Assembly: GCA_903907925.1 (NCBI GenBank)
Contig: CAIVQB010000104.1
Span: forward strand, 1 to 59,147
Reading direction: 5' to 3'
Origin: an uncultured Verrucomicrobiota bacterium
GTDB lineage: Bacteria > Verrucomicrobiota > Verrucomicrobiia > Limisphaerales > UBA9464
Length of the DNA stretch: 59,147 bases
Of the stretch, positions 10,803 through 20,122 are shown piece by piece. Every line of letters begins with the position of its first letter. The first letter of the stretch is position 1. The translations under genes were made by a program, and so were the position numbers. Below the pieces are notes generated by a model, which saw only the letters and a list, made by a program, of their open reading frames with translations, had not been told where the DNA came from and did no database searches.

Positions 10803-10923
10803 GGACACGGATTTCACGGATTCACACAGATTCCTGACGCACCAGTCCCATCCGGTTCATTCCGTTGATCCTGTCTGATTCTCTTTCCGTCTCAATCCGT
10901 GCGAATTCGTGAAATCCGTGTCC
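10803..10923. repeat. Dispersed inverted-end repeat, copy A (121 bp)
   Basis: The element starts GGACACGGATTTCACGGAT and ends with GTGAAATCCGTGTCC, nearly the reverse complement. It fills most of the 254-bp gap between the PAP2/glycosyltransferase gene and pabC. Similar copies occur at 20004, 42779 and 46875, with partial copies at 37029 and 54053. It is not an IS and has no open reading frame of note. Confidence 0.9.
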
Positions 10924-10954
10924 TCTTCTGAAGCGTCCCGGCTCGGACGTGCGA

Positions 10955-11815
10955 TCAACCCAATTGTTGCACGAAGTCCCGATACGCGCGGTGCAGCGTG
11001 GTGATTCGGGGGGATTGCTTCAACGGCGCTCCGTCGAGATCCGTGGCGGGAACGATTTCGAAGGAGCTCGAAGTTAGAAAAACCCCGCTCGCCTGCTGGA
11101 GTTGCCAGATCCTGCAGCTCCGCTCCACAACCGACCAGCCGAGTCCGCGGGCGAGTTCGAGCACGAAGTCCCGCGTCACTCCGGCGAGGAGCCCCTCGGC
11201 CAGAGGCGTGGTGCAAAGGACCTCGTTCTCCAGCCAGAAGAGATTGCTGCTGGCCGCCTCTGCAAACCGGCCGTCGGTGTTGAGGAGCAGCGCCTCGTCC
11301 GCCCCCCGCTGTTCTGCTTCGGTGCGGGCCAGGATTTGCGCCAGCTTGTTGTTGGTCTTGAAGGTGGCCAGACGATCACCGGAGGGAATTCGGTTTGATG
11401 CGGTCACCAGTTTCCACCGCATCGGATCCTCGGGATCATGGGCGCGCGCCGGATGAAGGGTCAGCACGATCATCGGTCGGTCGGCGCCGCGTGTGGAATA
11501 TCCACGGAGTCCAATGCCTCGTGAAACGGTGATTCGGAGCAGCGATTCCGGAAGGTCATTCCGTTGCACCAGACGGGTGGCGGCGGCGGCCAGCGCATCG
11601 CCATTCCACGGCAGCCGGATTCCCAGGAACGCGGCACCAGCATGGAGTCGTGCGATATGCTGGTTCCAGCGAAAGGGAATCCCGTTGTAAACACGCACGG
11701 TTTCAAACAGACCGTCGCCGTAGAGGAAGGAACGGTCGAACACCGAAACCGTCGCCTCAGCTTCCGGAAGGAAGGTCCCATTGATCCAGGCGAGGGGTGT
11801 GGGGACGGCGTTCAT
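10955..11815 (-). CDS. pabC: Aminodeoxychorismate lyase / class IV aminotransferase
   Basis: This fold-type IV PLP enzyme has 286 residues, with DRSFLYGDGLFETVRV near the N-terminus, the PLP lysine at K153 in TFKTNNKLAQ, and E186 in FAEAASSNLFW. Branched-chain aminotransferases and D-amino acid transaminases share the fold. The ATGA overlap with pabB, and the pabB type of that neighbour, argue for 4-amino-4-deoxychorismate lyase, which yields p-aminobenzoate for folate. Biochemical specificity is inferred from context. Confidence 0.82.
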   Translation of the reverse strand: MNAVPTPLAWINGTFLPEAEATVSVFDRSFLYGDGLFETVRVYNGIPFRWNQHIARLHAGAAFLGIRLPWNGDALAAAATRLVQRNDLPESLLRITVSRGIGLRGYSTRGADRPMIVLTLHPARAHDPEDPMRWKLVTASNRIPSGDRLATFKTNNKLAQILARTEAEQRGADEALLLNTDGRFAEAASSNLFWLENEVLCTTPLAEGLLAGVTRDFVLELARGLGWSVVERSCRIWQLQQASGVFLTSSSFEIVPATDLDGAPLKQSPRITTLHRAYRDFVQQLG

Positions 11816-13311
11816 GGGAGCGTAGATGGGACGGGAACGGTTCTCGGGATTTCCGATGGCGACGAGGGATGGGTCCAGGCGGGGTCGAGGGCGGCGAGGA
11901 GTCCGGCGGCCTTGGCCTCGGTCTCGGCGAATTCATCCGCGGCGATCGAATCCGCCACGATGCCCGCGCCGGTGTGGATCCACGCCCATCCGTCGCGCAG
12001 GACCGCGGTGCGGATGGTGATGCTGAGCTGGCTTTCCTGGTTGAAGCCCAGATAACCGTGGCAACCGCAATACGGACCACGGGCGACCGGTTCCAGTTCA
12101 TCGATGATCTCCATCGCGCGGATCTTCGGCGCCCCGGTGACGCTTCCGCCGGGGAAGCACGCGGCCAGCGCGTCGAGATGGGTGAGTTCGGGTCGCAACG
12201 ATCCCTCGACCGTCGAAACGAGATGCTGAACCTGCGCGAACCGTTCCAGGCGCATCAGGTCGGGGACGCGGACGGAACCATAATCGCTGATCCGGCCGAT
12301 GTCGTTGCGGAGGAGATCGGTGATCATCAATAGTTCCGCGTTTTCCTTGGGACTCTGCTGAAGTTCCCAGGCGAGTTGCGCGTCGCGTACCGAGTCGGTA
12401 TGGCGCGGCCGGGTTCCCTTGATCGGCCGCGTGATGAGGTGCCTCCCGCTCATCCGCAGAAACAATTCGGGCGACGAAGAGGCCACGGAGAATTCACCGC
12501 AATCGAGGTAGGCGGCAAACGGGGATGGGGACACGGAGGCGAGGCGTTCGAAGGCCTTCCAGGGATCCGCAGGGCAGGGTACGCCGAGACGACGGGCGAG
12601 GTTGACCTGATAGATGTCCCCGGCGCGGATGTAGGCGAGCGCCCGGGCGACGGCGTCGAGGAATCCATCGCGATCCAGTGATGCCGATCGGGTGATCGAG
12701 GCGGACTCCGTCGATCGCGGAAGAGGAGTTGCAGCGTCTGCCGGTGATTCGGAACGGATCGGATCCGGATCGCGACTGAGCCTTTCCCGCCAGGTCCGCA
12801 ACTGTTCGCGAGCCCGCGATTCCGAACGGTTGCCGCCGGCATCCAGACCGGTGGCGACCACCCATACTGTATCCCGCGCGTGATCGAAGACCACCAGGCT
12901 GGCAAAAAAACCGAGATGACAATCCGGCAACAGGAGGTCGTTGACCGCCCGGTGGGTGACACGGGGTTCGACGAATTGCTTGAGATCATAGCCCCAGTAT
13001 CCGAAGCAACCCCCGAGGGGAAACGGAACGTCGACCTCATCCAGGAGTTCGAACCGGGCCATTAACGGGGCGAGATGCTGCCACGGATTGCCGAATTGCA
13101 GGATCGGAGTTTCCCCGGGCCGCCGGGTTTCGCAGGCGGAACCGTTCGAACGGAACGTCAGCATCGGATCGATCGCCACCAATGAATAACGGGCGTGCGG
13201 TACGTCGAAACTGCCGGTGCGCAACACCACCAGCCCCGTCCGATCCCGCAGCCGTTCCGCCAGGGTCTCCGGGGTGTGATGGGTGGCGATGGATTCGATC
13301 AAAACGCGCAT
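11812..13311 (-). CDS. pabB: Aminodeoxychorismate synthase component I
   Basis: PabB aminates chorismate to 4-amino-4-deoxychorismate with ammonia from PabA. The 499-residue product has the chorismate-binding domain in its C-terminal half, with AYIRAGDIYQVNLARR, FPGGSVTGAPK and HTGAGIVADS. It has PIKGTRPR, with the lysine used by PabB where TrpE has alanine (PIAGT). An extended linker at about 170-215 is low in conservation. Its glutaminase partner is not adjacent; a candidate lies at 28192-28764. The stop overlaps the pabC ATG. Confidence 0.9.
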   Translation of the reverse strand: MRVLIESIATHHTPETLAERLRDRTGLVVLRTGSFDVPHARYSLVAIDPMLTFRSNGSACETRRPGETPILQFGNPWQHLAPLMARFELLDEVDVPFPLGGCFGYWGYDLKQFVEPRVTHRAVNDLLLPDCHLGFFASLVVFDHARDTVWVVATGLDAGGNRSESRAREQLRTWRERLSRDPDPIRSESPADAATPLPRSTESASITRSASLDRDGFLDAVARALAYIRAGDIYQVNLARRLGVPCPADPWKAFERLASVSPSPFAAYLDCGEFSVASSSPELFLRMSGRHLITRPIKGTRPRHTDSVRDAQLAWELQQSPKENAELLMITDLLRNDIGRISDYGSVRVPDLMRLERFAQVQHLVSTVEGSLRPELTHLDALAACFPGGSVTGAPKIRAMEIIDELEPVARGPYCGCHGYLGFNQESQLSITIRTAVLRDGWAWIHTGAGIVADSIAADEFAETEAKAAGLLAALDPAWTHPSSPSEIPRTVPVPSTLP

Positions 13312-13455
13312 CAGAACAGATCCGCCGACGCTGCCCGGCGCTGCAGGAACGTCAATCCCGGAGCCGGACGGGGAACGACACCGGGATGTCGCCGATTTCC
13401 ACCGGGGATTGCACCGGCCCGCCCCGAGGCCGTACGCTGGCCCTTTCTAAAACGC

Positions 13456-14262
13456 ATGAACTTGTTTGATCTTTCCGGCGACGTCGCGGTGGTGATTGGC
13501 GGAACGGGAGTGCTGGGTGGCGCCCTCGCCGAAGGGTTGGCCGGCGCCGGCGCCGCTGTAGCGATTGTTGGACGCAATGCCGAGCGCGGACTCGCCCGTG
13601 TCGAGGTGATCCGCAAGGCGGGTGGCCGGGCGTTTTTCGCCGCCGCCGATGCGATCGATCGCGACCAACTAAAGGCGGCGCATGCGGCGATCCGCGATAC
13701 CTTGGGCGCGCCAACGATTCTGGTGAATGCCGCCGGTGGCAACGATCCGAAGGCCACGGTGACGGATGCCCTGAAGTTTGAAGATCTCTCGCTGGAAGCG
13801 TGGCGCGGCACCTTCGATTTGAACCTCGTCGGCGGTGTTCTGTTGCCCTGCCAGGAATTCGGACCGGCCCTCTGCTCCGCCGGACGCGGCAGCATCATCA
13901 ACATCGCCAGCGTGTCGGCCCATCTTCCCCTGTCGCGGGTGGTCACCTATTCGGCGGCCAAGGCGGCGGTGTTGAATCTGACCCAGTTTCTCGCGCGCGA
14001 ATGGGCGCCGCGCGGGGTGCGGGTGAATTCATTGACACCGGGTTTCTTCCCCGCGGAACAGAATCGCAAACTGTTGTTCAACGAGGATGGTTCCCCGACC
14101 GCACGCACCCGCTCCATCTGGGGTCATACCCCGATGGGTCGCTTTGGATCGTCCGAAGAATTGATCGGCGCCGCGGTGTTCCTCGCCAGCTCCCGGGCCA
14201 GCTCGTTCGTGACCGGGACCGACATCCGCGTCGATGGCGGCTTCCTCTCGCAGACCATTTGA
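13456..14262 (+). CDS. SDR oxidoreductase, D-mannonate oxidoreductase-like
   Basis: The 268-residue short-chain dehydrogenase has the Rossmann glycine motif GGTGVLGGALAEGL, the active-site YSAAK and the C-terminal VRVNSLTPGFFPAEQNR and GTDIRVDGGF. The closest remembered relatives are SDRs annotated as D-mannonate/fructuronate oxidoreductases, which interconvert mannonate and fructuronate in hexuronate catabolism. The ATG at 13456 gives the natural N-terminus MNLFDLSGDVAVV. Its stop overlaps the next ATG by one base (TGATG), so it is probably co-translated with the LarA-like gene. Specificity is inferred. Confidence 0.8.
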   Translation: MNLFDLSGDVAVVIGGTGVLGGALAEGLAGAGAAVAIVGRNAERGLARVEVIRKAGGRAFFAAADAIDRDQLKAAHAAIRDTLGAPTILVNAAGGNDPKATVTDALKFEDLSLEAWRGTFDLNLVGGVLLPCQEFGPALCSAGRGSIINIASVSAHLPLSRVVTYSAAKAAVLNLTQFLAREWAPRGVRVNSLTPGFFPAEQNRKLLFNEDGSPTARTRSIWGHTPMGRFGSSEELIGAAVFLASSRASSFVTGTDIRVDGGFLSQTI

Positions 14263-15569
14263 TGAATCTTCAACCCCAATCGAAGATGACCCACCACCAC
14301 GACGTTTTTCACTGCCTGGCCACTCCGGGGAATCTGATCTCTCCCGCCGAAGTCGCCCAGTTGGTGGCCCGTGCCTGCCCGGCCGCCGACTACCGCGGGA
14401 AGAAGGTGTTGTTGATCGTTCCCGACGGGACCCGCACCGCGCCGATCGGAATGATGTTCAAGGCGCTCTTCGCCGAAATCGGTGCGATCACCAGCGCCTT
14501 CGATATTCTGGTGGCGTTGGGAACGCATCCTCCAATGCCGGATGCGGCGATCTGCCAGCGGCTGGAAATCACCCTGGACGAATGGTGCGCCCGGTATTCC
14601 AAGGTCCGTTTCTTCAATCATGAATGGGACAATCCGTCCGCGTTGCGACGCCTGGGAGTCATCCCGGCTGAAGAAATCCAGCAACTGTCCGGCGGCCTGT
14701 TCGCCATGGACGTGCCGGTCGATGTGAACGCGCGGGTGTTCGACTATGATGAGGTGATCATTGTCGGACCGGTGTTTCCGCACGAGGTGGTCGGCATGAG
14801 CGGTGGGAACAAGTACCTGTTCCCTGGCGTGGGCGGTGCCGACATCCTGAACTTCTTCCACTGGCTGGGCGCGGTGGTCACCAACCTGGGCATCATCGGG
14901 AACCCACACACGCCCGTCCGGGCGGTGGTGGATCGTGCCGGCGCGATGGTCAATGTCCCCAAGAAATGCTTCGCCCTCGTGGCCAAGGACGGCGGGGCGG
15001 TCGCGATCATTGCGGGAACGCCCGAGGACGCCTGGGCCGGTGCGGCGGCGATCTCGGCGGAGCATCACATCGTCTGGAAGGAGCGTTCCTACCACACCAT
15101 TCTGTCGTGCGCGTCGCCGATGTATGACGAGCTGTGGGTTGGTGCGAAGGCGATGTACAAGCTCGAACCGGTTCTGGCCGAGGGTGGGGAGCTGATCATT
15201 TACGCGCCGCAGATCCATGAGGTCAGCGTGGTGCACGGCCGTTTCATCCGGCAGGTCGGGTACCATTGCCGCGACTATTTTCTCAAGCAATGGGAGCAGT
15301 TCCGGCATCTGCCCTGGGGCACGCTGGCGCATTGCACGCATGTCTACGGTGCTGGAACGTATGAGAACGGAATCGAGACGCCGCGAGCCCGGCTGACATT
15401 GGCGACCGGCATTCCGGAGGATGTCTGCCGCGAGATCAACCTCGGCTATCGCGACTGGCGATCCATCCGTCCGGAAGACTATGCCGGACGTGAAGACGAA
15501 GGCGTGCTGCTGGTTCCCAAGGCTGGAGAGCAATTGTACAAGCTCCGCGCCGGTTCGGGTCGCGGATGA
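14262..15569 (+). CDS. LarA-family nickel-pincer hydroxyacid racemase/epimerase
   Basis: The 435-residue protein matches the LarA superfamily, whose members use a nickel pincer nucleotide to racemise or epimerise 2-hydroxyacids. The key residues are visible: PDGTR (R58), GTHPPM (H89), and H174, K184 and H200 with the same 10- and 16-residue spacings as the NPN-anchoring and catalytic residues of lactate racemase. Coupling to a uronate-type SDR favours a sugar-acid substrate rather than lactate. The cofactor genes larB, larC and larE are not in the window. The start at 14262 is chosen for the one-base overlap; ATG 14286 is the alternative. Confidence 0.85.
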   Translation: MNLQPQSKMTHHHDVFHCLATPGNLISPAEVAQLVARACPAADYRGKKVLLIVPDGTRTAPIGMMFKALFAEIGAITSAFDILVALGTHPPMPDAAICQRLEITLDEWCARYSKVRFFNHEWDNPSALRRLGVIPAEEIQQLSGGLFAMDVPVDVNARVFDYDEVIIVGPVFPHEVVGMSGGNKYLFPGVGGADILNFFHWLGAVVTNLGIIGNPHTPVRAVVDRAGAMVNVPKKCFALVAKDGGAVAIIAGTPEDAWAGAAAISAEHHIVWKERSYHTILSCASPMYDELWVGAKAMYKLEPVLAEGGELIIYAPQIHEVSVVHGRFIRQVGYHCRDYFLKQWEQFRHLPWGTLAHCTHVYGAGTYENGIETPRARLTLATGIPEDVCREINLGYRDWRSIRPEDYAGREDEGVLLVPKAGEQLYKLRAGSGRG

Positions 15570-15639
15570 TTGACAAACCGCAGGAAGCGACCCGAGATTG
15601 AAATCCGGTCCGCCGCCGCGCGGGGACCTCCACCCATCC

Positions 15640-16389
15640 ATGGCCGAAATCGGGAAGCAGTATTCAACCTTCAAAGACGCGTATTGTGCCGTTCACCGGT
15701 GTGCCCCGGAACGGTTTGAGCAGCACGTCTTCTGGAAGTGTGTCTATCGCCAGACGTTGCCGCTGGTCTGGGTGTTTTACCTGACGAAACGGGACCTGTT
15801 CCATCCGGACTTTGAGGCGGTCGAAGCGATTGGTGCGGCCTCTTCATTGGGAGAACTCCAGCTCCTGATCGATGAGTTCGAAAACCGGCATCTCGTCGAA
15901 CGCAGCCTGCGACGCCGGATTCTGCGGGTTCGGATCTCGTCGTTCCGTCTGGATCGAGCCTTCCGGTCCCTTGCCGCGTCGTTGCGTCCACCGGAACCCG
16001 TGCCGGTACAGTTGCCGAGGGCTCGTCCGGAGGCTCCACGTCCCGCGACTCCCCGCCTTGCCGGAGGGGTTTCGACCGGAGAGCCGGCGTCCGAGCCGCG
16101 GGAGGTTCGCGACGGTGGACCCCTGATCGTCCGTCGCCTTCGACGGCTTCACGCCGAGGTCGTTGCGGGCAGGCCGGTGGAGCAGGCGTCGATCAATGCC
16201 GGAATTCCGCCCGCGGAATTGAAGGCGGCCCTGGCCGAGAACAAGGCCGGATTTTCTGATCTTATCTGGCTCGACGAGCATCTGAGTCTCCGCGAGGAAG
16301 TGCTCCGGTTGCGCGTGGAAAACGATCGCCTCAACCGGGTGACCGCCGATCTTTCGACCCGGCTCCTCGCCGCGACCGGCCGTGTTTGA
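15640..16389 (+). CDS. Unknown protein, tandem paralogue 1
   Basis: The 249-residue protein is not recognised. It has an N-terminal domain with FKDAYC, RCAPERFE, a hydrophobic stretch (LPLVWVFYL), and EFENRHLVERSLRRRILRVRIS. A Pro/Arg-rich linker of about 60 residues follows, then a C-terminal helical region ending in a coiled-coil-like segment (SLREEVLRLRVENDRLN). The same layout recurs in the next gene, so the pair arose by duplication. ATG 15640 is preferred to an upstream TTG because it aligns with the paralogue. There is no signal peptide. Function is unknown. Confidence 0.75.
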   Translation: MAEIGKQYSTFKDAYCAVHRCAPERFEQHVFWKCVYRQTLPLVWVFYLTKRDLFHPDFEAVEAIGAASSLGELQLLIDEFENRHLVERSLRRRILRVRISSFRLDRAFRSLAASLRPPEPVPVQLPRARPEAPRPATPRLAGGVSTGEPASEPREVRDGGPLIVRRLRRLHAEVVAGRPVEQASINAGIPPAELKAALAENKAGFSDLIWLDEHLSLREEVLRLRVENDRLNRVTADLSTRLLAATGRV

Positions 16390-16479
16390 TGCCCCGGAGG
16401 ATTCGATGAACCTGTTCCTGTCCCTTCCCAGCCGACTCCGGTGCGCCACCTCGGGCGCCTTGGAATCCCATTTCGCGTC

Positions 16480-17196
16480 ATGAGTGAGGCTCCTGCCAAC
16501 CCGCGGTTCACGAATTTCAAGGACGCGTTCTGTCATGTCTACCGGTGCAAGCCGGATCGATACGAGCGCCGACTGTTCTTCGCCTCGCTCCATACGTTCC
16601 GGACGCTGTTTGCCCTTCCGATCTGGTGGTTTAACCGACCCCTGTTTGCAGTCGATTTGGATGCGATCATCAACGTCGGCCGCACTGCGTCCATAGACGA
16701 CTTCAACAACGCCCTGAGCGATTTCGAGAACGCCAATCACATTGAACGGAGCATCCGGCGCGGGTTGTTTCGCATTCGGATCTCCGGGCCCAAACTGAGT
16801 CTGATCCGGGAGAACCTCGACCACCTGATCGACGTCCCGGTGGTGGTCAATGTGCTCGAAGGTGCCAAGGTCACCGTCGACGCCGGGCCGGGAATGCCGG
16901 GGCGTGCCGGGACGGGCAGTCCGCGACGGTTGCGCGAGGTACACCGCGATCTGACGTCCGGGAAACCGCTCGCCGAGGTTCTGCTCCAGGCCAAGGTGAC
17001 CGAAGAGGAGCTCATTCGGGAATTGGAAGAGGCCGGTCGTGGCACGCCCGAAATGCTCTGGCTCCGGGATTATCTCCTCCAATTGCAACGGCTGCGGACG
17101 GCGGACCAGGAACTGTCTGATCTGCGCCGGGTCCTGTCCGCCCAGGCGCATGAGCTGCTGGAACTCAGGTCCGGTGGTTCGACGCCGGGAAACTAG
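16480..17196 (+). CDS. Unknown protein, tandem paralogue 2
   Basis: The 238-residue protein shares with its upstream neighbour FKDAFC, RCKPDRYE, a hydrophobic segment (LFALPIWWF), DFENANHIERSIRRG followed by RIRIS, and the C-terminal block RRLREVHRDLTSGKPLAEV with a leucine-rich coiled-coil end. The linker differs completely. The paired cysteines in FKDAxC and YRC/HRC are kept in both copies. A GTG at 16441 would add 13 residues that have no match in the paralogue, so ATG 16480 is used. It precedes a Gfo/Idh/MocA gene. Function is unknown. Confidence 0.75.
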   Translation: MSEAPANPRFTNFKDAFCHVYRCKPDRYERRLFFASLHTFRTLFALPIWWFNRPLFAVDLDAIINVGRTASIDDFNNALSDFENANHIERSIRRGLFRIRISGPKLSLIRENLDHLIDVPVVVNVLEGAKVTVDAGPGMPGRAGTGSPRRLREVHRDLTSGKPLAEVLLQAKVTEEELIRELEEAGRGTPEMLWLRDYLLQLQRLRTADQELSDLRRVLSAQAHELLELRSGGSTPGN

Positions 17197-17281
17197 CGGC
17201 TCGATTCGAATACCGCGCGGTGCCCGCAATCAGTTGCCCGCTTGCGCCGGTCCGGTCCCGCAGGGCATCGTGGACTCCTTC

Positions 17282-18406
17282 ATGAGCAAGAGCATGCGTG
17301 TTGGAATCATCGGTGGCGGCTTGATGGGACGTGAGGCGGCGAGTGCCTTCGGTCGCTGGTTCGCCCTGGAAAACTTTCCGGTGAAGGCCGAGTTGGTCGC
17401 GGTCTGCGACCTTCAGGACAAGTTGCTGGAATGGTTTCGCCAGGTTCCCTCGGTGAAACTCCTCACCAAGGACCACAAGGAACTTCTCGCCTCGCCCGAT
17501 GTCGACGTGGTCTACGTCGCGGTGCCGCACAATCTTCACGAGCGGCTGTATCTCGACGTGCTGGCAGCCGGCAAAGATCTGCTGGCGGAGAAACCGTTCG
17601 GAATCGATCTCGTCGCCGCGCGAACGATTCGGGACGCGGCGGCCGCCTCGGGCCGGTTTGTCCGCTGCTCCAGTGAGTTTCCGTTCCTGCCGGGTGCCCA
17701 ACGGGTGATCCAGGCCTTTCGCGCCGGCGGCATGGGAAAGCTGCTCGAGATCCATTCCTGCTTCTGGCACGCGAGCGATCTCGATCCCACCAAACCGGTC
17801 AATTGGAAGCGCCAGGTCCGGACCTGCGGCGAAATCGGCGTCATGGGCGACCTCGGCATGCACGTGGTTCACGTGCCCTTCCGCCTCGGCCTGAAACCGT
17901 CCCGGGTTTATGCCCAGTTGCAGAAGATCCACACCCAGAGGCCCGACGGAAAAGGTGGAATGGCCGAATGCGATACCTGGGACAACGCCATGCTCCATTG
18001 CGACGTGCCGGTGGACGGACGCGATGTGCCGATGCGCCTGGAGATGAAACGGATGGCCCCGGGTGCGACCAACACCTGGTGGGTCGAGATTCTTGGGACC
18101 GACGGTGGTGTTCGCTATTCGACCGCCGAACCCAAGACGCTTTGGATCTTTGAACGGCAAAAGGAACAGCGCTGGGTCCGGGTGGATCTCGGTTTCCAAA
18201 CCCCGTTCCCGACCATCACCGGTGGCATCTTCGAGCCCGGGTTTCCGGATTGTTTCGTGCAGATGTGGGCCGCGTTTGCCGCCGAACGCGCCGGCCTGTT
18301 GGGCGATAAATTCGGCTGCGTCACGCCGGACGAAGCCGTCGCCAGCCACGAGCTGTTCGCCGCGGCGTTGGAATCCCACCAGACACGCGCGGCCGTGGCG
18401 CTTTAA
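17282..18406 (+). CDS. Gfo/Idh/MocA-family oxidoreductase
   Basis: The 374-residue NAD(P)-dependent oxidoreductase has the N-terminal Rossmann motif VGIIGGGLMGREAA, DVVYVAVPHNLHERL and the family hallmark EKPFG, with MGDLGMHVVHVPFRL in the C-terminal substrate domain. Members act on sugars, inositols, sugar acids or glycosides. No signal peptide is present, unlike the relative at 30620. It lies near other carbohydrate oxidoreductase genes, which suits sugar catabolism, but the substrate cannot be read from the sequence. Confidence 0.88.
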   Translation: MSKSMRVGIIGGGLMGREAASAFGRWFALENFPVKAELVAVCDLQDKLLEWFRQVPSVKLLTKDHKELLASPDVDVVYVAVPHNLHERLYLDVLAAGKDLLAEKPFGIDLVAARTIRDAAAASGRFVRCSSEFPFLPGAQRVIQAFRAGGMGKLLEIHSCFWHASDLDPTKPVNWKRQVRTCGEIGVMGDLGMHVVHVPFRLGLKPSRVYAQLQKIHTQRPDGKGGMAECDTWDNAMLHCDVPVDGRDVPMRLEMKRMAPGATNTWWVEILGTDGGVRYSTAEPKTLWIFERQKEQRWVRVDLGFQTPFPTITGGIFEPGFPDCFVQMWAAFAAERAGLLGDKFGCVTPDEAVASHELFAAALESHQTRAAVAL

Positions 18407-18680
18407 CTCAGGATCGGGCCACCGGGAATCCCGCATCAGCGGAGGTCAGTTGAATGGCGCAACATCGAACATACTCCGAAGATGCCAGCCGGATTCCCAG
18501 CGGCCGATGGGTTTGAAAAGCCGGAACGATGCCAGCCCGGTGATTTCTTACGTCTGAGAATCCGGATCGAATGTGGGGGTATGGACCCACCGGGAGCCGT
18601 GAGGACGAGAGCCATTCCACCGATAGCCAGCCGCCTTTTTCAAGATTTGGCCCCGACAGGATTTCCGTTAGTCTGCCCGG
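18407..18680. other. 274-bp intergenic region, nothing recognised
   Basis: The gap between the oxidoreductase gene and proA contains no plausible gene, no strong terminator and no copy of the dispersed repeat. A short phrase resembling GATGCCAGCC occurs twice (around 18480 and 18528) but is too short to call a repeat. Confidence 0.5.
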
Positions 18681-19970
18681 GTGACTGTGATGGAACAGAT
18701 GGAGATCCTGGCGCGCGACGCCCGGGAATCCTCGCGCCTGCTGGCCCGATTGACCTCTGCCGAAAAGGACCGGGCACTCCTGGCCATGGCCGATGGATTG
18801 GAACGGTCGGTCGATACGTTGGTGACGGCCAATCTCAAGGATTTGGAAGTGGGCCGCTCCCTAAAGTTGTCGGGCGCGATGCTGGACCGACTGGCCTTGG
18901 ATCCGGCCCGGATCCGCGCCATGGCCTCGGGCCTGCGCGAGGTGGCGGCGCTTCCCGATCCGGTCGGCCGGACCCTGGCAGAACGCACCCGTCCGAACGG
19001 CCTCCATCTGCGCAAAATCGCCACTCCGATCGGGGTGGTGGTGATCATCTACGAATCACGTCCCAACGTGACCGCCGACGCCGCCAGCCTTTGCTTCAAG
19101 ACCGGCAACGCGACCATTCTGCGCGGCGGCAAGGAGGCCTTGAATTCCAACCGCCTGATCGCCGAGATCCTGGTGACCGCCGGACGAAGCGTCCTGGGTG
19201 ACCGGTTTCCCGAGCATGCGATCCAGGTGGTGCCCATCGCCGATCGGGAAGCCATTCCCGCACTCCTGTCGTTGACCCGCTATGTCGATCTTTGCATGCC
19301 GCGCGGCGGCGAGGGATTGATCCGTGCGGTCTCCGAGTGTTCCAAGGTGCCGGTGATCAAACATTTCAAGGGTGTTTGCCATGTGTACGTGGATCGCGAC
19401 GCCGATCTGGGTATGGCCGAGAACATCTTGTTCAACGCCAAGTGCCAGCGGCCTTCGACCTGCAATGCGGCTGAGACACTTTTGGTGGACCGGCCGGTTG
19501 CTGAACAGTTTCTGCCCGGCGCAGCGCTGCGGTTGCTGGGGAAGAACGTCGAATTTCATGCCGCCGCCGAATCGCTGCCGCTGCTGAAAAAGGGCGTGGG
19601 CGATCGGTCGGCAGTGATGCGGTTGGCAACCGACACCGACTACGACACCGAGTACAACGACTACGTGATCAACGTGCGGATCGTGGACGGCGTGGAAGAG
19701 GCCATGAATCATATCGCGCAGCACGGATCTGCTCACAGCGATACCATCATCACGGGAAACGAGGCGACGGCCCGGCGATTCCTGGCCGAAGTCGATTCCG
19801 CGGCAGTGTATTGGAATGCCTCCACCCGGTTCACCGACGGCGGCGAGTTTGGATTGGGAGCCGAGATCGGAATCAGCACCGACAAACTCCACGCCCGCGG
19901 GCCGATGGGCCTTGAGGAATTGTGCAGCTACAAATGGATCGGCGTGGGCAACGGGCAAATCCGCGGCTGA
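18681..19970 (+). CDS. proA: Gamma-glutamyl phosphate reductase
   Basis: ProA reduces gamma-glutamyl phosphate to glutamate semialdehyde in proline synthesis. The 429-residue product has IYESRPNVTADAAS, the glycine-rich KTGNATILRGGKEA, the catalytic cysteine in QRPSTCNAAETLLV, and a C-terminus with DGGEFGLGAEIGIST and ARGPMGLEEL. The start is a GTG at 18681; an ATG at 18690 is a near-equal alternative. Its partner proB is not nearby. The protein has the usual size (E. coli 417). Confidence 0.96.
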   Translation: MTVMEQMEILARDARESSRLLARLTSAEKDRALLAMADGLERSVDTLVTANLKDLEVGRSLKLSGAMLDRLALDPARIRAMASGLREVAALPDPVGRTLAERTRPNGLHLRKIATPIGVVVIIYESRPNVTADAASLCFKTGNATILRGGKEALNSNRLIAEILVTAGRSVLGDRFPEHAIQVVPIADREAIPALLSLTRYVDLCMPRGGEGLIRAVSECSKVPVIKHFKGVCHVYVDRDADLGMAENILFNAKCQRPSTCNAAETLLVDRPVAEQFLPGAALRLLGKNVEFHAAAESLPLLKKGVGDRSAVMRLATDTDYDTEYNDYVINVRIVDGVEEAMNHIAQHGSAHSDTIITGNEATARRFLAEVDSAAVYWNASTRFTDGGEFGLGAEIGISTDKLHARGPMGLEELCSYKWIGVGNGQIRG

Positions 19971-20003
19971 CTCTGACGGGGCGTATCGTTGACGGAGGAA
20001 TGT

Positions 20004-20122
20004 GGACACGGATTTCACGGATTCACACGAATTTGGAACCCCGAAGAGCCGCGCCGCCAAGGTTGTGATTCCCCTGAATTTTTTCCCTTCCGAATTCGTG
20101 AAAATCCGTGAAATCCGTGTCC
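20004..20122. repeat. Dispersed inverted-end repeat, copy B (119 bp)
   Basis: It begins GGACACGGATTTCACGGAT and ends GTGAAATCCGTGTCC. The ends match copy A closely, while the middle is unrelated to that of copies A and C, so in this copy the ends are conserved and the core has been replaced. It lies in the 280-bp gap between proA and the alcohol dehydrogenase gene. Confidence 0.9.

Noticed and set aside
14124-15674. Minus-strand open frame (516 residues) opposite the LarA-like gene
   Set aside because: It is antisense to a gene with intact catalytic residues; no recognisable domain.
18480-18540. Repeated phrase GATGCCAGCC upstream of proA
   Set aside because: Only about 10-12 bases twice in GC-rich DNA; not distinguishable from chance.
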